A stretch of DNA of 12,431 nucleotides. Origin: an uncultured Sphingomonadaceae bacterium (lineage in GTDB: Bacteria > Pseudomonadota > Alphaproteobacteria > Sphingomonadales > Sphingomonadaceae). Location of the stretch: contig CALKXX010000050.1 of the NCBI GenBank assembly GCA_938003725.1, positions 1-12,431 on the forward strand. The letters run 5' to 3'. The translations under genes were made by a program, and so were the position numbers. The notes under the pieces are model-generated. The model did not search any database. It saw only the letters and a program-made list of their open reading frames with translations, and had not been told where the DNA came from. How positions within the stretch are numbered: position 1 is the first letter of the stretch; each line of letters starts with the position of its first letter. Below are positions 1 through 6,729 of the stretch, piece by piece.

Positions 1-476
1 ATCTGCAACAATGCCTGCCCACCGAGTTGGAAATTGGACAACATTCGCAATTCTTCAAGTGCGCCAGTTGGTAGATTTTGGGACTCATCGACGATCAATA
101 GGCAACGCCGGCCTGCCCTTGCTTCGCTGTGCAAAAATTCCTCGAATCTGCTCAGCAGTTGCGCTTTGTCCAAATCTTGGGTTTCGATATTGAAATGATT
201 TGCGGCAACACGGACAATATCCTGGCTATCAAGTTTTGTCGTAACAATATTGGCCGCCGTCAAACGTGCCTTGTCTATTGTCGCCATTAGATGGCTTACT
301 AAAGTGGTTTTACCGGCTCCGACATCGCCCGTAATGACGATAAAGCCTTCACCCTGCGCAAGGCCATAGCCAAGATATGACAAAGCCTTTCGGTGTGTCA
401 GGCTCTCAAAATAATAATGCGGGTCCGGAGTCAGCTGAAACGGCCGACTGCTTAATCCGTAAAAACTCTCATACAT
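1..476 (-). CDS. XrtA/PEP-CTERM system-associated AAA-type ATPase (partial, C-terminus beyond window)
   Basis: This is the N-terminal 158 codons of a P-loop ATPase that runs off the left edge. Read on the minus strand it begins MYESFYGLSSRPFQLTPDP. It has a Walker A motif GDVGAGKTT at about residues 50-58 (Lys56) and a Walker B strand LLIVDESQNL at about 126-135 (Asp130, Glu131). This matches the ExeA/GspA-like 'putative secretion ATPase' of exosortase A loci (TIGR03015 as I recall). Members are cytoplasmic or membrane-associated; the role in export is inferred, not proven. The start is supported by a GGAGG Shine-Dalgarno at 485-489, eight bases upstream. It lies 35 bp downstream of the outer-membrane protein gene and is probably co-transcribed with it. 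No frameshift is seen in the visible part. The family call is secure from the motifs and neighbours; any C-terminal domain cannot be seen. Confidence 0.9.
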   Translation of the reverse strand, partial: MYESFYGLSSRPFQLTPDPHYYFESLTHRKALSYLGYGLAQGEGFIVITGDVGAGKTTLVSHLMATIDKARLTAANIVTTKLDSQDIVRVAANHFNIETQDLDKAQLLSRFEEFLHSEARAGRRCLLIVDESQNLPTGALEELRMLSNFQLGGQALLQ

Positions 477-511
477 CTTGTTTTCCTCCACCAGTAGCTG
501 TGGTGATCCAA

Positions 512-2134
512 TTAAAAGTCATATCTTAGTCCGAGCAGAGCTGACGCCGTCAACTCGCTGTCAAAACCATCTTGTGTAAAGCTGTCGAGCCCTACCGCAG
601 CCGTACCCGAAAGCCCTGGGATAATCTGTCGATAATAAGCCGCATTTGCCCCTAAGCCGAGCACATTTGGTGCTCCGGGAACGCCGCTATCCAAAAGATT
701 TGCGTACACATTGGCGTCGAAGCTCGAACGTGCATCCAGTTGGCGTCCGACATAGAAATTGGCGTAATAATTCTCATCAACCAACCCTTCGGTGCCCGGA
801 ACTGCTCCCAATTGCGAAGCAAAGAAGCGGCGGCGCGAATATCCAACGCCAAGCGAGGTATCCCAACCGGCATTGCTGTAAGCCAGCTGTCCGTTGACCC
901 CGCGTGCACGGAAATTTGATGACGCAACAGATTGCAGTGCATCATTGAAACAAAGGCTGCTCGTTTGTCCAAAGGCGCAGCCGTTCAGCTCTCCGCTAAG
1001 CGGATTACGATTGCTTGAGAATTCAGTGCCTAGCGATGACAGATTATCGTTGAGTAGGCTGCCGAAACCGGACACAGTATCATAGACTGAAAGATTCAAT
1101 GACGTTTTCTCATTGGGCTGATATCCGAAGCTGCCATAATAGGTTTCGCTTCCGTAACGCTGCCCTACTCTCGCTTCGAGCGACGTTCTGCGGCTTGGAC
1201 GCCACATCACACCGGCATCCCAGATCAGTCCATCCTGATCGTAGGATAGCAATCGCGGTGATGCTTCATCCGTGACAAGCCGGCCGTCATCATCAATTAT
1301 GGGATCACCCGCTGCATCTCTCAACGCATCACGCTCAGATATTTCTATATCTTCATAGCCAATGCCGCCGACAACTGCGAGCGTCGAACTAACGGGAACA
1401 GTCACATCAGCACGTGCATATTTGCCTTCAAAACGCTGATCCAATTGACCTGCATCTTCACGTTCCCATCCGCCACTGACGGACCAACCAATTGGCAGTT
1501 CACCAGGTTGCATGCCTACGCTGGCGCTTGCGGAATGACTTACGCTGTCATCAAAAATGTCAATCGGCTGCTGACCGGGCGGCAGAGCGCCGACATCCTC
1601 AGATTCAACTTTTGTATAACCTACACGGTAGTTCGCATTTACATCCAAAGCACCGACGTTGGTGGACAAAGACGGGCCGGCATAAACCGAATATACTTGG
1701 GTTACGTTGTCCGTATTTCCGACGAGATTGGAGGGAGACTCGCCGCGGATGTCTATCCGGCTACGCGTCGCCAAACCGCCTGCCTCGATCGACAGGACAT
1801 TAGGCACCACCTGAACGGCACCGCGCGCAATACCGGTTACGATATCATCGTCGTTCAAGCCATCAGAGTAAAAGAAACGGCGCTCATATCTCAAATTCAC
1901 TTGAGCTTCGGCCTGCCGCGTCTGAAGCGACGTTTCGATTCCCGCTGCAACAGTTGTATAGGTGAGAACATCGGTCCCATCTTTCAGATCGGCGACCAGA
2001 ACCTGTTGCACTTCCAAATATGGCGAGATTTCAACATTACGGTCGCGCGCGTGTACAGGCTGCGCTGCTAACATGACGACTGGGGAAACAAGTACCCCAA
2101 ATTTCAGCACATTTGCTGATCTAAGCATCTTCAT
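512..2134 (-). CDS. PEP-CTERM/XrtA system-associated beta-barrel outer-membrane protein
   Basis: This 540-residue protein has an N-terminal signal peptide: basic MKMLR, a hydrophobic core at about residues 9-24, and a likely cleavage after VHA at residue 29. The mature part is rich in alternating aromatic and polar strands and in Tyr/Gly/Asn/Ser, and it ends in LGLRYDF. A C-terminal Phe of this kind is typical of the BAM recognition signal of outer-membrane beta-barrels. Length, ending and context fit the uncharacterised PEP-CTERM-associated family I recall as TIGR03016. Two Cys about eleven residues apart (GCAF...LCFND, near residues 386-397) could form a disulfide. The start overlaps nothing but sits 2 bp after the tyrosine kinase stop, and its GGAG Shine-Dalgarno (2142-2145) lies inside the kinase's last codons, so translation is probably coupled. 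A role as outer-membrane conduit for polysaccharide is inferred (see findings). Confidence 0.85.
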   Translation of the reverse strand: MKMLRSANVLKFGVLVSPVVMLAAQPVHARDRNVEISPYLEVQQVLVADLKDGTDVLTYTTVAAGIETSLQTRQAEAQVNLRYERRFFYSDGLNDDDIVTGIARGAVQVVPNVLSIEAGGLATRSRIDIRGESPSNLVGNTDNVTQVYSVYAGPSLSTNVGALDVNANYRVGYTKVESEDVGALPPGQQPIDIFDDSVSHSASASVGMQPGELPIGWSVSGGWEREDAGQLDQRFEGKYARADVTVPVSSTLAVVGGIGYEDIEISERDALRDAAGDPIIDDDGRLVTDEASPRLLSYDQDGLIWDAGVMWRPSRRTSLEARVGQRYGSETYYGSFGYQPNEKTSLNLSVYDTVSGFGSLLNDNLSSLGTEFSSNRNPLSGELNGCAFGQTSSLCFNDALQSVASSNFRARGVNGQLAYSNAGWDTSLGVGYSRRRFFASQLGAVPGTEGLVDENYYANFYVGRQLDARSSFDANVYANLLDSGVPGAPNVLGLGANAAYYRQIIPGLSGTAAVGLDSFTQDGFDSELTASALLGLRYDF

Positions 2135-2136
2135 GG

Positions 2137-3051
2137 TTACTCTCCATATCCATAATAGGATCCAAACCGTCGGCCCGTTGGCGAGAATTTCGTGCCATTG
2201 AGCAACAGTTGAATATGTTCGCAGCCTGCCATCAGGCTCAGCGCATCGCGCAAGGCTGTCTCAGTAGTTTCGTCTGCTTTGACGATCATCAACACTTGAC
2301 CGACATGAGTCGCCAGCACCGATGCCGGAGACGCAGACAAGGCTGGGGGCGAATCAAAGATCACAATCCTGTTTGGATTATGTTGTGTCAGGCGATTGAG
2401 AACCTGTTCAGTCCGCGAGGAAGCCAGATATTCGGTATCATGGTTCGTTTGATCACCGGCAGGCAGGATCGTCAAACCTTCGATATCCGTATGAATGATG
2501 CAATCTTCCACCGGAAGGTCGGGATCGGCTAAGGCATCCATCAACCCGCGACTGCCTTCTAACCCCAAGCTGGACAATATGCTGGGTTTCGCAAAGTCTG
2601 CGTCCACCAACAGCACTTCATTATCTTTTTCAGCCGCTATGGAGAGCGCCAAGTTCAAGGCACAAAAAGTCTTTCCTTCGTCCGGATGCGCCGAGCAGAT
2701 TAGGATGCGTTCACCATGTTGTAACGGCGCCTGCTTTTGATTGCCTCTGGCCGCCAAGAGCAACTGGCGTTTAATGATACGAAACTCTTCGGAGATGCCT
2801 GTCACCGGGCCATCGGGAACGATAAACCCGGCATCGCGCAGTTTCTCTCTGTCCACTATTACCCGCGGTCCTTCGTAAACTGGCGCACGCGGCGCGGCTG
2901 GTACGACTTGCTGATAGCCCTGCTCTGGCGGCAATATTTCCGGCGCAGAACTGTGAACGGATTGATGCCCTGCGACGGGCACATAGTCGTAAACCTGTGC
3001 GGCGCGCTCCAACAGGGAACCAGATTTGCTGAGGGGATTATGTTTGTTCAT
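2137..3051 (-). CDS. XrtA-associated tyrosine autokinase (BY-kinase, CpsD/CapB-like)
   Basis: This is a cytoplasmic 304-residue bacterial tyrosine kinase domain without its own membrane segments. Walker A is CSAHPDEGKTF at about 119-129 (Lys127). Walker A' is VLLVDADFAKP at 146-156 with Asp150 and Asp152. Walker B is RIVIFDSPP at 228-236 (Asp233). The protein ends SYYGYGE, a small Tyr cluster (299, 300, 302) suited to autophosphorylation. The first 80 residues are Pro/Gln-rich and probably flexible. The family is the PEP-CTERM tyrosine kinase (TIGR03018 as recalled). By analogy with Wzc/CapAB, it should act with the chain-length protein encoded just upstream. I chose the ATG at 3051 rather than the in-frame ATG at 3093: GAGG at 3060-3063 sits eight bases before it, and MNKHNPLSKSGSLLERA resembles the usual N-terminus. 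The longer form would overlap the upstream gene by 32 bp. Confidence 0.92.
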   Translation of the reverse strand: MNKHNPLSKSGSLLERAAQVYDYVPVAGHQSVHSSAPEILPPEQGYQQVVPAAPRAPVYEGPRVIVDREKLRDAGFIVPDGPVTGISEEFRIIKRQLLLAARGNQKQAPLQHGERILICSAHPDEGKTFCALNLALSIAAEKDNEVLLVDADFAKPSILSSLGLEGSRGLMDALADPDLPVEDCIIHTDIEGLTILPAGDQTNHDTEYLASSRTEQVLNRLTQHNPNRIVIFDSPPALSASPASVLATHVGQVLMIVKADETTETALRDALSLMAGCEHIQLLLNGTKFSPTGRRFGSYYGYGE

Positions 3052-3059
3052 GTCTATTT

Positions 3060-3063
3060 CCTC
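3060..3063 (-). promoter_or_regulatory. Ribosome binding site deciding the tyrosine kinase start
   Basis: On the minus strand this reads GAGG followed by AAATAGAC and then ATG at 3051. It overlaps the TGA stop (3062-3064) of the chain-length gene, which suggests termination-reinitiation coupling. It favours the 304-residue kinase over the longer in-frame start. Confidence 0.7.
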
Positions 3064-4603
3064 AAGCCACCATGCCGCGTTGGATAAATTCAACGATCAT
3101 CAACAAACCGAAAACACCAAACAATGCGCCGCCGGCTCCGTAGAAAAGGCGCATCTTCTTTTTACGAGCTTGCCGTTGAGCGCTGGTTAGAACCTGTGAG
3201 ACAGAGCCAATTACTGGCAGTCCACTGGCTTTTTCCAGCTTGGCTGACGTCGGATAGCTGGTCTGTATCTGCCCCAGGGCAAATGCCGATCCTACGCCGC
3301 CGCCAATGCCGGCAAATAATACCATAGCCAGAAGCAAAGGCCGGTTCGGTGCAGCCGGAGAACGGGGACTGGATGGAGGATCGATCACTCGGAATTTTAC
3401 CGAATCCGTCTCTGATTCCACTTGCCCACGTAACTTGATCTGCTCGCGATCCGCGAGAATTTTGTCATATTGCTCTTTCAGAACGTCATAGTCGCGATTT
3501 ATCCGCGCCATTTCCGCAGCAACACCTGGTTCCAACGATTGCTTGGAGGCGAGCTGAGCCATATCCGCCTGCAATGCACTTTTCCGGGCTTGAAGTGCCG
3601 CAACGGATGCCTGTCGTTCCGCGCGCATGCTTTGCAACGAGCTATAAGCCGGATTTGGCGTTTTATAGCTTGATGGACGACTTGCCGTACTACCGCCGCC
3701 TTGCGACCTTGCAGCAGCAATCTGACGCTTGATAGCGATAACATCTGGATGCTGATCGGTCTTACCAGCAGCACGAGCAGCAGCCAGTTGACCCTGCGCT
3801 TGTCCGAGAGCTGAAACACCACCAGAAGAACCACCACCAAAAACCGGCGTCGAAATTGTTGGAGGTGTGCCGGAAAGTTGCCCATTCAATGCCGCAAGTG
3901 AACCAGAAGCAGATGCCAATTGAGATTCAATCTGACTGAGTTCTGCGCGGGATGCCTCCATGCGCTGGCTAATCGAACCTACACCTGGCAGCAAGCCAAG
4001 GTTTTCAGTTTCAAATTGAACGCGTTTCTGTTCGGCTTCCTGTAAATCCTTCTCGCGCTTCGCCAGTTGTGCATCCAGGAATTTCAAAGTCTGACTGGTC
4101 TCATCACGATCACCGGACAGATTCTCTTCGACGAAAATATCGATCATCTTTTGAACGATTGCACGCGATAGCTTCGCATTCTCGGCATCGGACAAATTGG
4201 TTGCGGATGAAGACGCCGTTATTTCAAACAGGTTATCTTTTTCCGATTTTACTTCAATACTCTTGCGCAGCATATCGACTTTGCCCGCAAGTTCACGGTC
4301 GCTTGATACGGACAAGTTTAAGTCTGTGCCGCGTACAACCTTCTCAAGGTTGACGGTGGACGCGAGCGTTTCGTGCACCCGCTCCATATTTTTCTTCCGT
4401 TCGCGCGCATCGACGCCGACTTTGTCCGACAAGATCGATTGCATCTGTACGAATACGCGCGCTTTGGATTCGTAACTGTTCGGGATAAGCGCAACGACCA
4501 ACCAGCCCAGAAGACATAGTCCCCAGACGACGGCTAGTGCTAACCAGCGCCTGTTCCAGACGCTGTGCACTGCTATTCTGATTTCATCATAAAGGCCGTT
4601 CAT
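3062..4603 (-). CDS. XrtA-system polysaccharide chain-length determinant (Wzz/PCP family)
   Basis: This 513-residue inner-membrane protein sets polymer length and partners the tyrosine kinase. A first membrane segment lies at about residues 20-40, followed by a Wzz-type domain (ALIPNSYESKARVFVQ). A long, mostly helical periplasmic part follows, with Gln/Glu/Lys/Ala-rich coiled-coil stretches at about 165-240 and 325-400. The middle (about 240-310) is Gly/Ser-rich and low in complexity. The Pro-rich motif VIDPPSSPRSP begins at about 406, before membrane segment 2 (about 422-443). A third hydrophobic segment (about 486-507) follows a basic RKKKMR patch. It fits the PEP-CTERM chain-length family (TIGR03007 as recalled), in which the kinase is a separate polypeptide. 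The ATG at 4603 has a weak AGAAAG Shine-Dalgarno (4608-4613) and a GAGG further away (4617-4620). Transcribed together with the export lipoprotein, 61 bp upstream. Confidence 0.92.
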   Translation of the reverse strand: MNGLYDEIRIAVHSVWNRRWLALAVVWGLCLLGWLVVALIPNSYESKARVFVQMQSILSDKVGVDARERKKNMERVHETLASTVNLEKVVRGTDLNLSVSSDRELAGKVDMLRKSIEVKSEKDNLFEITASSSATNLSDAENAKLSRAIVQKMIDIFVEENLSGDRDETSQTLKFLDAQLAKREKDLQEAEQKRVQFETENLGLLPGVGSISQRMEASRAELSQIESQLASASGSLAALNGQLSGTPPTISTPVFGGGSSGGVSALGQAQGQLAAARAAGKTDQHPDVIAIKRQIAAARSQGGGSTASRPSSYKTPNPAYSSLQSMRAERQASVAALQARKSALQADMAQLASKQSLEPGVAAEMARINRDYDVLKEQYDKILADREQIKLRGQVESETDSVKFRVIDPPSSPRSPAAPNRPLLLAMVLFAGIGGGVGSAFALGQIQTSYPTSAKLEKASGLPVIGSVSQVLTSAQRQARKKKMRLFYGAGGALFGVFGLLMIVEFIQRGMVA

Positions 4604-4630
4604 TGGTCTTTCTGGTCCTCAACTAAAAAT

Positions 4631-4648
4631 CGGGAAATTCCCGGGAAG
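4631..4648. repeat. Alternating dyad GGGAA-TTCCC-GGGAA in the export/chain-length gap
   Basis: In the 61-bp gap between the export lipoprotein and the chain-length gene, CGGGAAATTCCCG (4631-4643) is a perfect inverted repeat with a one-base centre. TTCCCGGGAA (4638-4647) is an overlapping perfect palindrome. The middle arm can pair with either neighbour, so two exclusive structures, or a protein site, are possible. No U-tract follows, so a simple terminator is unlikely. Confidence 0.45.
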
Positions 4649-4664
4649 ATTGAAAATTGTCGGC

Positions 4665-5321
4665 TTAAAACATGCTTTCAGGAATGATGATCACATCGCC
4701 GGGGCGCAGCATCACATTCGCTTTTGTCTCTCCGCGTTTCAGCAGGTCGCCAATGCGCAGAGCATATTCCTGCTGTTGACCCGTCCCGCGGTTAAACCGG
4801 ATCAGACGCGCCTTGTTACCGGACGCGAATTCCGAAAGTCCGCCAACGGCAATCATGGCATCGAGCAGCGTCATATTTGCGCGATAAGGAATGGATGCCG
4901 GTTTTTCTGTCGCACCAACCACGCGAATTTGTTGCGAAAATGTGCCTGAGAAATTATTTACGATCACAGAGACAAGCGGTTCGTTGATATATTGCGACAG
5001 TTGCAGTTTCAGATCTTCCGCAAGCATCGCCGGTGTCTTACCCACAGCGGGCATATCGGTAATGAGAGGTGTGGTAATACGGCCATCGGGTCGCACTTGC
5101 ACTTTGGCGCCCAACTCTGGATTCCGCCATACGAATATCGTCAGCTCGTCCAACGGGCCAATCACATATTCTTCACCGGGACCTTCTTGCATTGAAACAA
5201 ATGAAGCCGGCGGCAATTGCGGCCCGCCGGAGGTACCCGAACATCCTGCCAGAGTCAGAGAAGCCAAACTGACACCGATCAAATATTTCGGTAATTTATT
5301 GTTTTTAATAGCAAAACTCAT
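4665..5321 (-). CDS. XrtA/PEP-CTERM-system polysaccharide export lipoprotein (short Wza/OPX family)
   Basis: This 218-residue periplasmic lipoprotein is probably anchored in the outer membrane. A signal sequence ends in the lipobox SLTLAGC with lipidated Cys27. A polysaccharide export (Poly_export) domain follows at about residues 50-125 (YVIGPLDELTIFVWRNPEL). An SLBB-like domain follows at about 130-215 (IRVVGATEKP, then LLDAMIAVGGLSEFA and LRPGDVIIIPE). It ends shortly after PGDVIIIPE, so it lacks the C-terminal part in which E. coli Wza forms its helical outer-membrane pore. Wza is roughly 380 residues, so this is a short form (family recalled as TIGR03027). The ATG at 5321 is chosen because GAGGTGA lies about six bases upstream and puts the lipobox at the usual place. 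An in-frame GTG at 5396 would add 25 residues before the signal sequence and is rejected. It is the first gene of the export operon. Confidence 0.93.
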   Translation of the reverse strand: MSFAIKNNKLPKYLIGVSLASLTLAGCSGTSGGPQLPPASFVSMQEGPGEEYVIGPLDELTIFVWRNPELGAKVQVRPDGRITTPLITDMPAVGKTPAMLAEDLKLQLSQYINEPLVSVIVNNFSGTFSQQIRVVGATEKPASIPYRANMTLLDAMIAVGGLSEFASGNKARLIRFNRGTGQQQEYALRIGDLLKRGETKANVMLRPGDVIIIPESMF

Positions 5322-5326
5322 TTTCT

Positions 5327-5333
5327 TCACCTC
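5327..5333 (-). promoter_or_regulatory. Strong ribosome binding site of the export lipoprotein gene
   Basis: The minus strand reads GAGGTGA, then AGAAA and the ATG at 5321. It is among the best Shine-Dalgarno matches in the window. It fixes the start at the signal-peptide Met instead of the upstream GTG at 5396. Confidence 0.75.
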
Positions 5334-5493
5334 GTAAACGCCCCCATTGCAATGCCCCTTAACTCCAAGGAGAAAGGACAGATTGCGCAAAGTCACGAGA
5401 TGGCTATGCTAGAAAATAGTGAAGATAGCGTTAGGATTACCTGAATTTGGGATTAACATTTGCTGCTTTTAGATAAGCTTGCTTTGAGCAAAC
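5334..5493 (-). promoter_or_regulatory. Leader/promoter interval of the export operon
   Basis: This stretch between the decarboxylase stop and the export lipoprotein holds no convincing gene. It probably carries the promoter of the 5321-to-1 operon, but I see no hexamer pair good enough to place it. Two perfect 10-bp palindromes lie close to the gene: CATTGCAATG (5345-5354) and CTCCAAGGAG (5363-5372). They may be leader hairpins or operator half-sites. Confidence 0.4.
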
Positions 5494-5494
5494 T
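5476..5494 (-). terminator. Possible weak terminator hairpin after the decarboxylase gene
   Basis: On minus-strand RNA, AGUUUGCU and AGCAAGCU form an 8-bp stem with one G-U pair and a CAA loop. The stem begins at the last base of the decarboxylase stop codon. What follows is UAUCUAAAA, not a real U-tract, so termination would be weak. Read-through into the export operon is possible. Confidence 0.3.
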
Positions 5495-6729
5495 CAGCCA
5501 ACGATGATTTCCCTGGCAGGTCCCTGACCAAGGAAGTTGGCCGGACTTGCTGTCGCGCCATACGCACCTGCACAAAAAACCGCGATGACGTCGCCGACGT
5601 CAGCTTTGGGCATTTCGGCATTGTCGCTTAGGCGGTCCAATGGTGTGCAGAGGCAACCGACAATCGAAACCACTTCACTTGGTTTTTGATCAAACTTGGT
5701 TGCCACTGCTGCCGGATAGTTACGGCGAACAACCGTCCCAAAATTACCGCTGGCAGCTAATTGGTGATGCAAACCGCCATCAGTAACCAAGAATACATGT
5801 CCCTGGCTGACTTTACGATCAATGATCCGGGTAAGATAAACGCCAGCTTCACCGACCAGGTAACGGCCCAGCTCAATTGCAAATTGGGTTTTTGACAAAA
5901 TGTTCGGCAAATTGGAGAATTGGCTTGTCAGTGCATTACCAATTACCTCGATATCAACCGGTTCATCGCCCGGAAAATACGGAATTCCAAAACCTCCACC
6001 CAGATTCACATGTTCAGGGCTTTCACCAATTTCTTCCGCTAATCGAGCGGCCAGTGCGATAGTTTGAGCCTGCGTTTCAACAATAGCGTCGGCTTTTAGC
6101 GCCTGAGAACCCGCAAAAATATGAAACCCCCGCCAATGTGCACCCGCATCCAATATGCGCTGCGCCGTGGGTGCCACCAGTTCAATATCCATCCCAAACG
6201 GTTTTGCACCGCCGCCCATTTTCATGCCCGACCCTTTCAAATCGAAATCCGGATTGACACGAATGGCCAGCCTGGGTTTTTTTCCAGCGCCGGCAGCAAT
6301 CAATATCGCGCGATCACATTCCCCAGGGGATTCCAGATTGATCGTTATTCCGGCTTCAATGGCATGTAATAGTTCTTCATCCCGTTTGCCTGGCCCAGCA
6401 AAGCTGATATTTTCCGCCTTCGCGCCCGCTGCAAGGGCCATTATCAGTTCACCGCCGCTAGCAATATCTATGCCGTCCGCCTCGCCAATCATATGTTCCA
6501 ACAAAGGACCAAATGGATTCGCCTTCATCGCGTAATGGATGTTGAGCTGATCCGGCATCGCCGATCTAAGGCGGTTTATTTTTCGGCTCAGCAACTCGGC
6601 GGAATACACGAATAGCGGCGAGCCATTTTTCGTTACCAGATCGCTCGCTTTTTCATCGCCAATCACAAGTTCACCGCCAACCACCTTATAACCGGCTGGT
6701 ATTGGGCCAATTGGTTTGATCTTCGTCAT
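5494..6729 (-). CDS. PLP-dependent decarboxylase, exosortase A system-associated (Orn/DAP/Arg decarboxylase fold III)
   Basis: This 411-residue protein has the alanine-racemase-like barrel and C-terminal beta domain of group IV decarboxylases such as LysA. The PLP lysine is Lys69 in HYAMKANP. Other family marks are ASGGE at 90-94, the phosphate-binding loop GGGFGIPY at 244-251, ELGRYLVG at 287-294 and VGCLCTPLD at 357-365 (Cys361, the residue contributed across the dimer in this fold). GAYG is at 388-391. All key positions are present, so it is probably active. The substrate is unknown; a basic or meso-diamino acid is only a family default. Clustering points to the exosortase A-associated subgroup (TIGR03099 as recalled), not housekeeping lysine synthesis. 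Its ATG overlaps the ligase stop in an ATGA (6726-6729). A GAGG (6741-6744) lies eleven bases upstream inside the ligase gene, so coupling is likely. Confidence 0.9.
   Translation of the reverse strand: MTKIKPIGPIPAGYKVVGGELVIGDEKASDLVTKNGSPLFVYSAELLSRKINRLRSAMPDQLNIHYAMKANPFGPLLEHMIGEADGIDIASGGELIMALAAGAKAENISFAGPGKRDEELLHAIEAGITINLESPGECDRAILIAAGAGKKPRLAIRVNPDFDLKGSGMKMGGGAKPFGMDIELVAPTAQRILDAGAHWRGFHIFAGSQALKADAIVETQAQTIALAARLAEEIGESPEHVNLGGGFGIPYFPGDEPVDIEVIGNALTSQFSNLPNILSKTQFAIELGRYLVGEAGVYLTRIIDRKVSQGHVFLVTDGGLHHQLAASGNFGTVVRRNYPAAVATKFDQKPSEVVSIVGCLCTPLDRLSDNAEMPKADVGDVIAVFCAGAYGATASPANFLGQGPAREIIVG

Noticed and set aside
1445..2071. 208-codon plus-strand open frame
   Set aside because: It is antisense to the beta-barrel gene, whose signal peptide, barrel pattern and coupled ribosome binding site are convincing. 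The plus frame has no recognisable domain or initiation signal.
3052..3093. 14-residue N-terminal extension of the tyrosine kinase
   Set aside because: The extension overlaps the chain-length gene's 3' end, and the inner ATG has a good Shine-Dalgarno at proper distance.
4891..5337. 148-codon plus-strand open frame
   Set aside because: It lies wholly opposite the export lipoprotein gene, is Ser/Pro/Thr-rich as shadow frames often are, and matches no family.
5322..5396. 25-residue extension of the export lipoprotein from GTG 5396
   Set aside because: It would bury the signal peptide and lipobox about 50 residues in; the ATG at 5321 has a strong ribosome binding site.
5397..5493. Possible small gene in the gap between decarboxylase and export genes
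   Set aside because: No frame with a start, Shine-Dalgarno and sensible composition was found on either strand.
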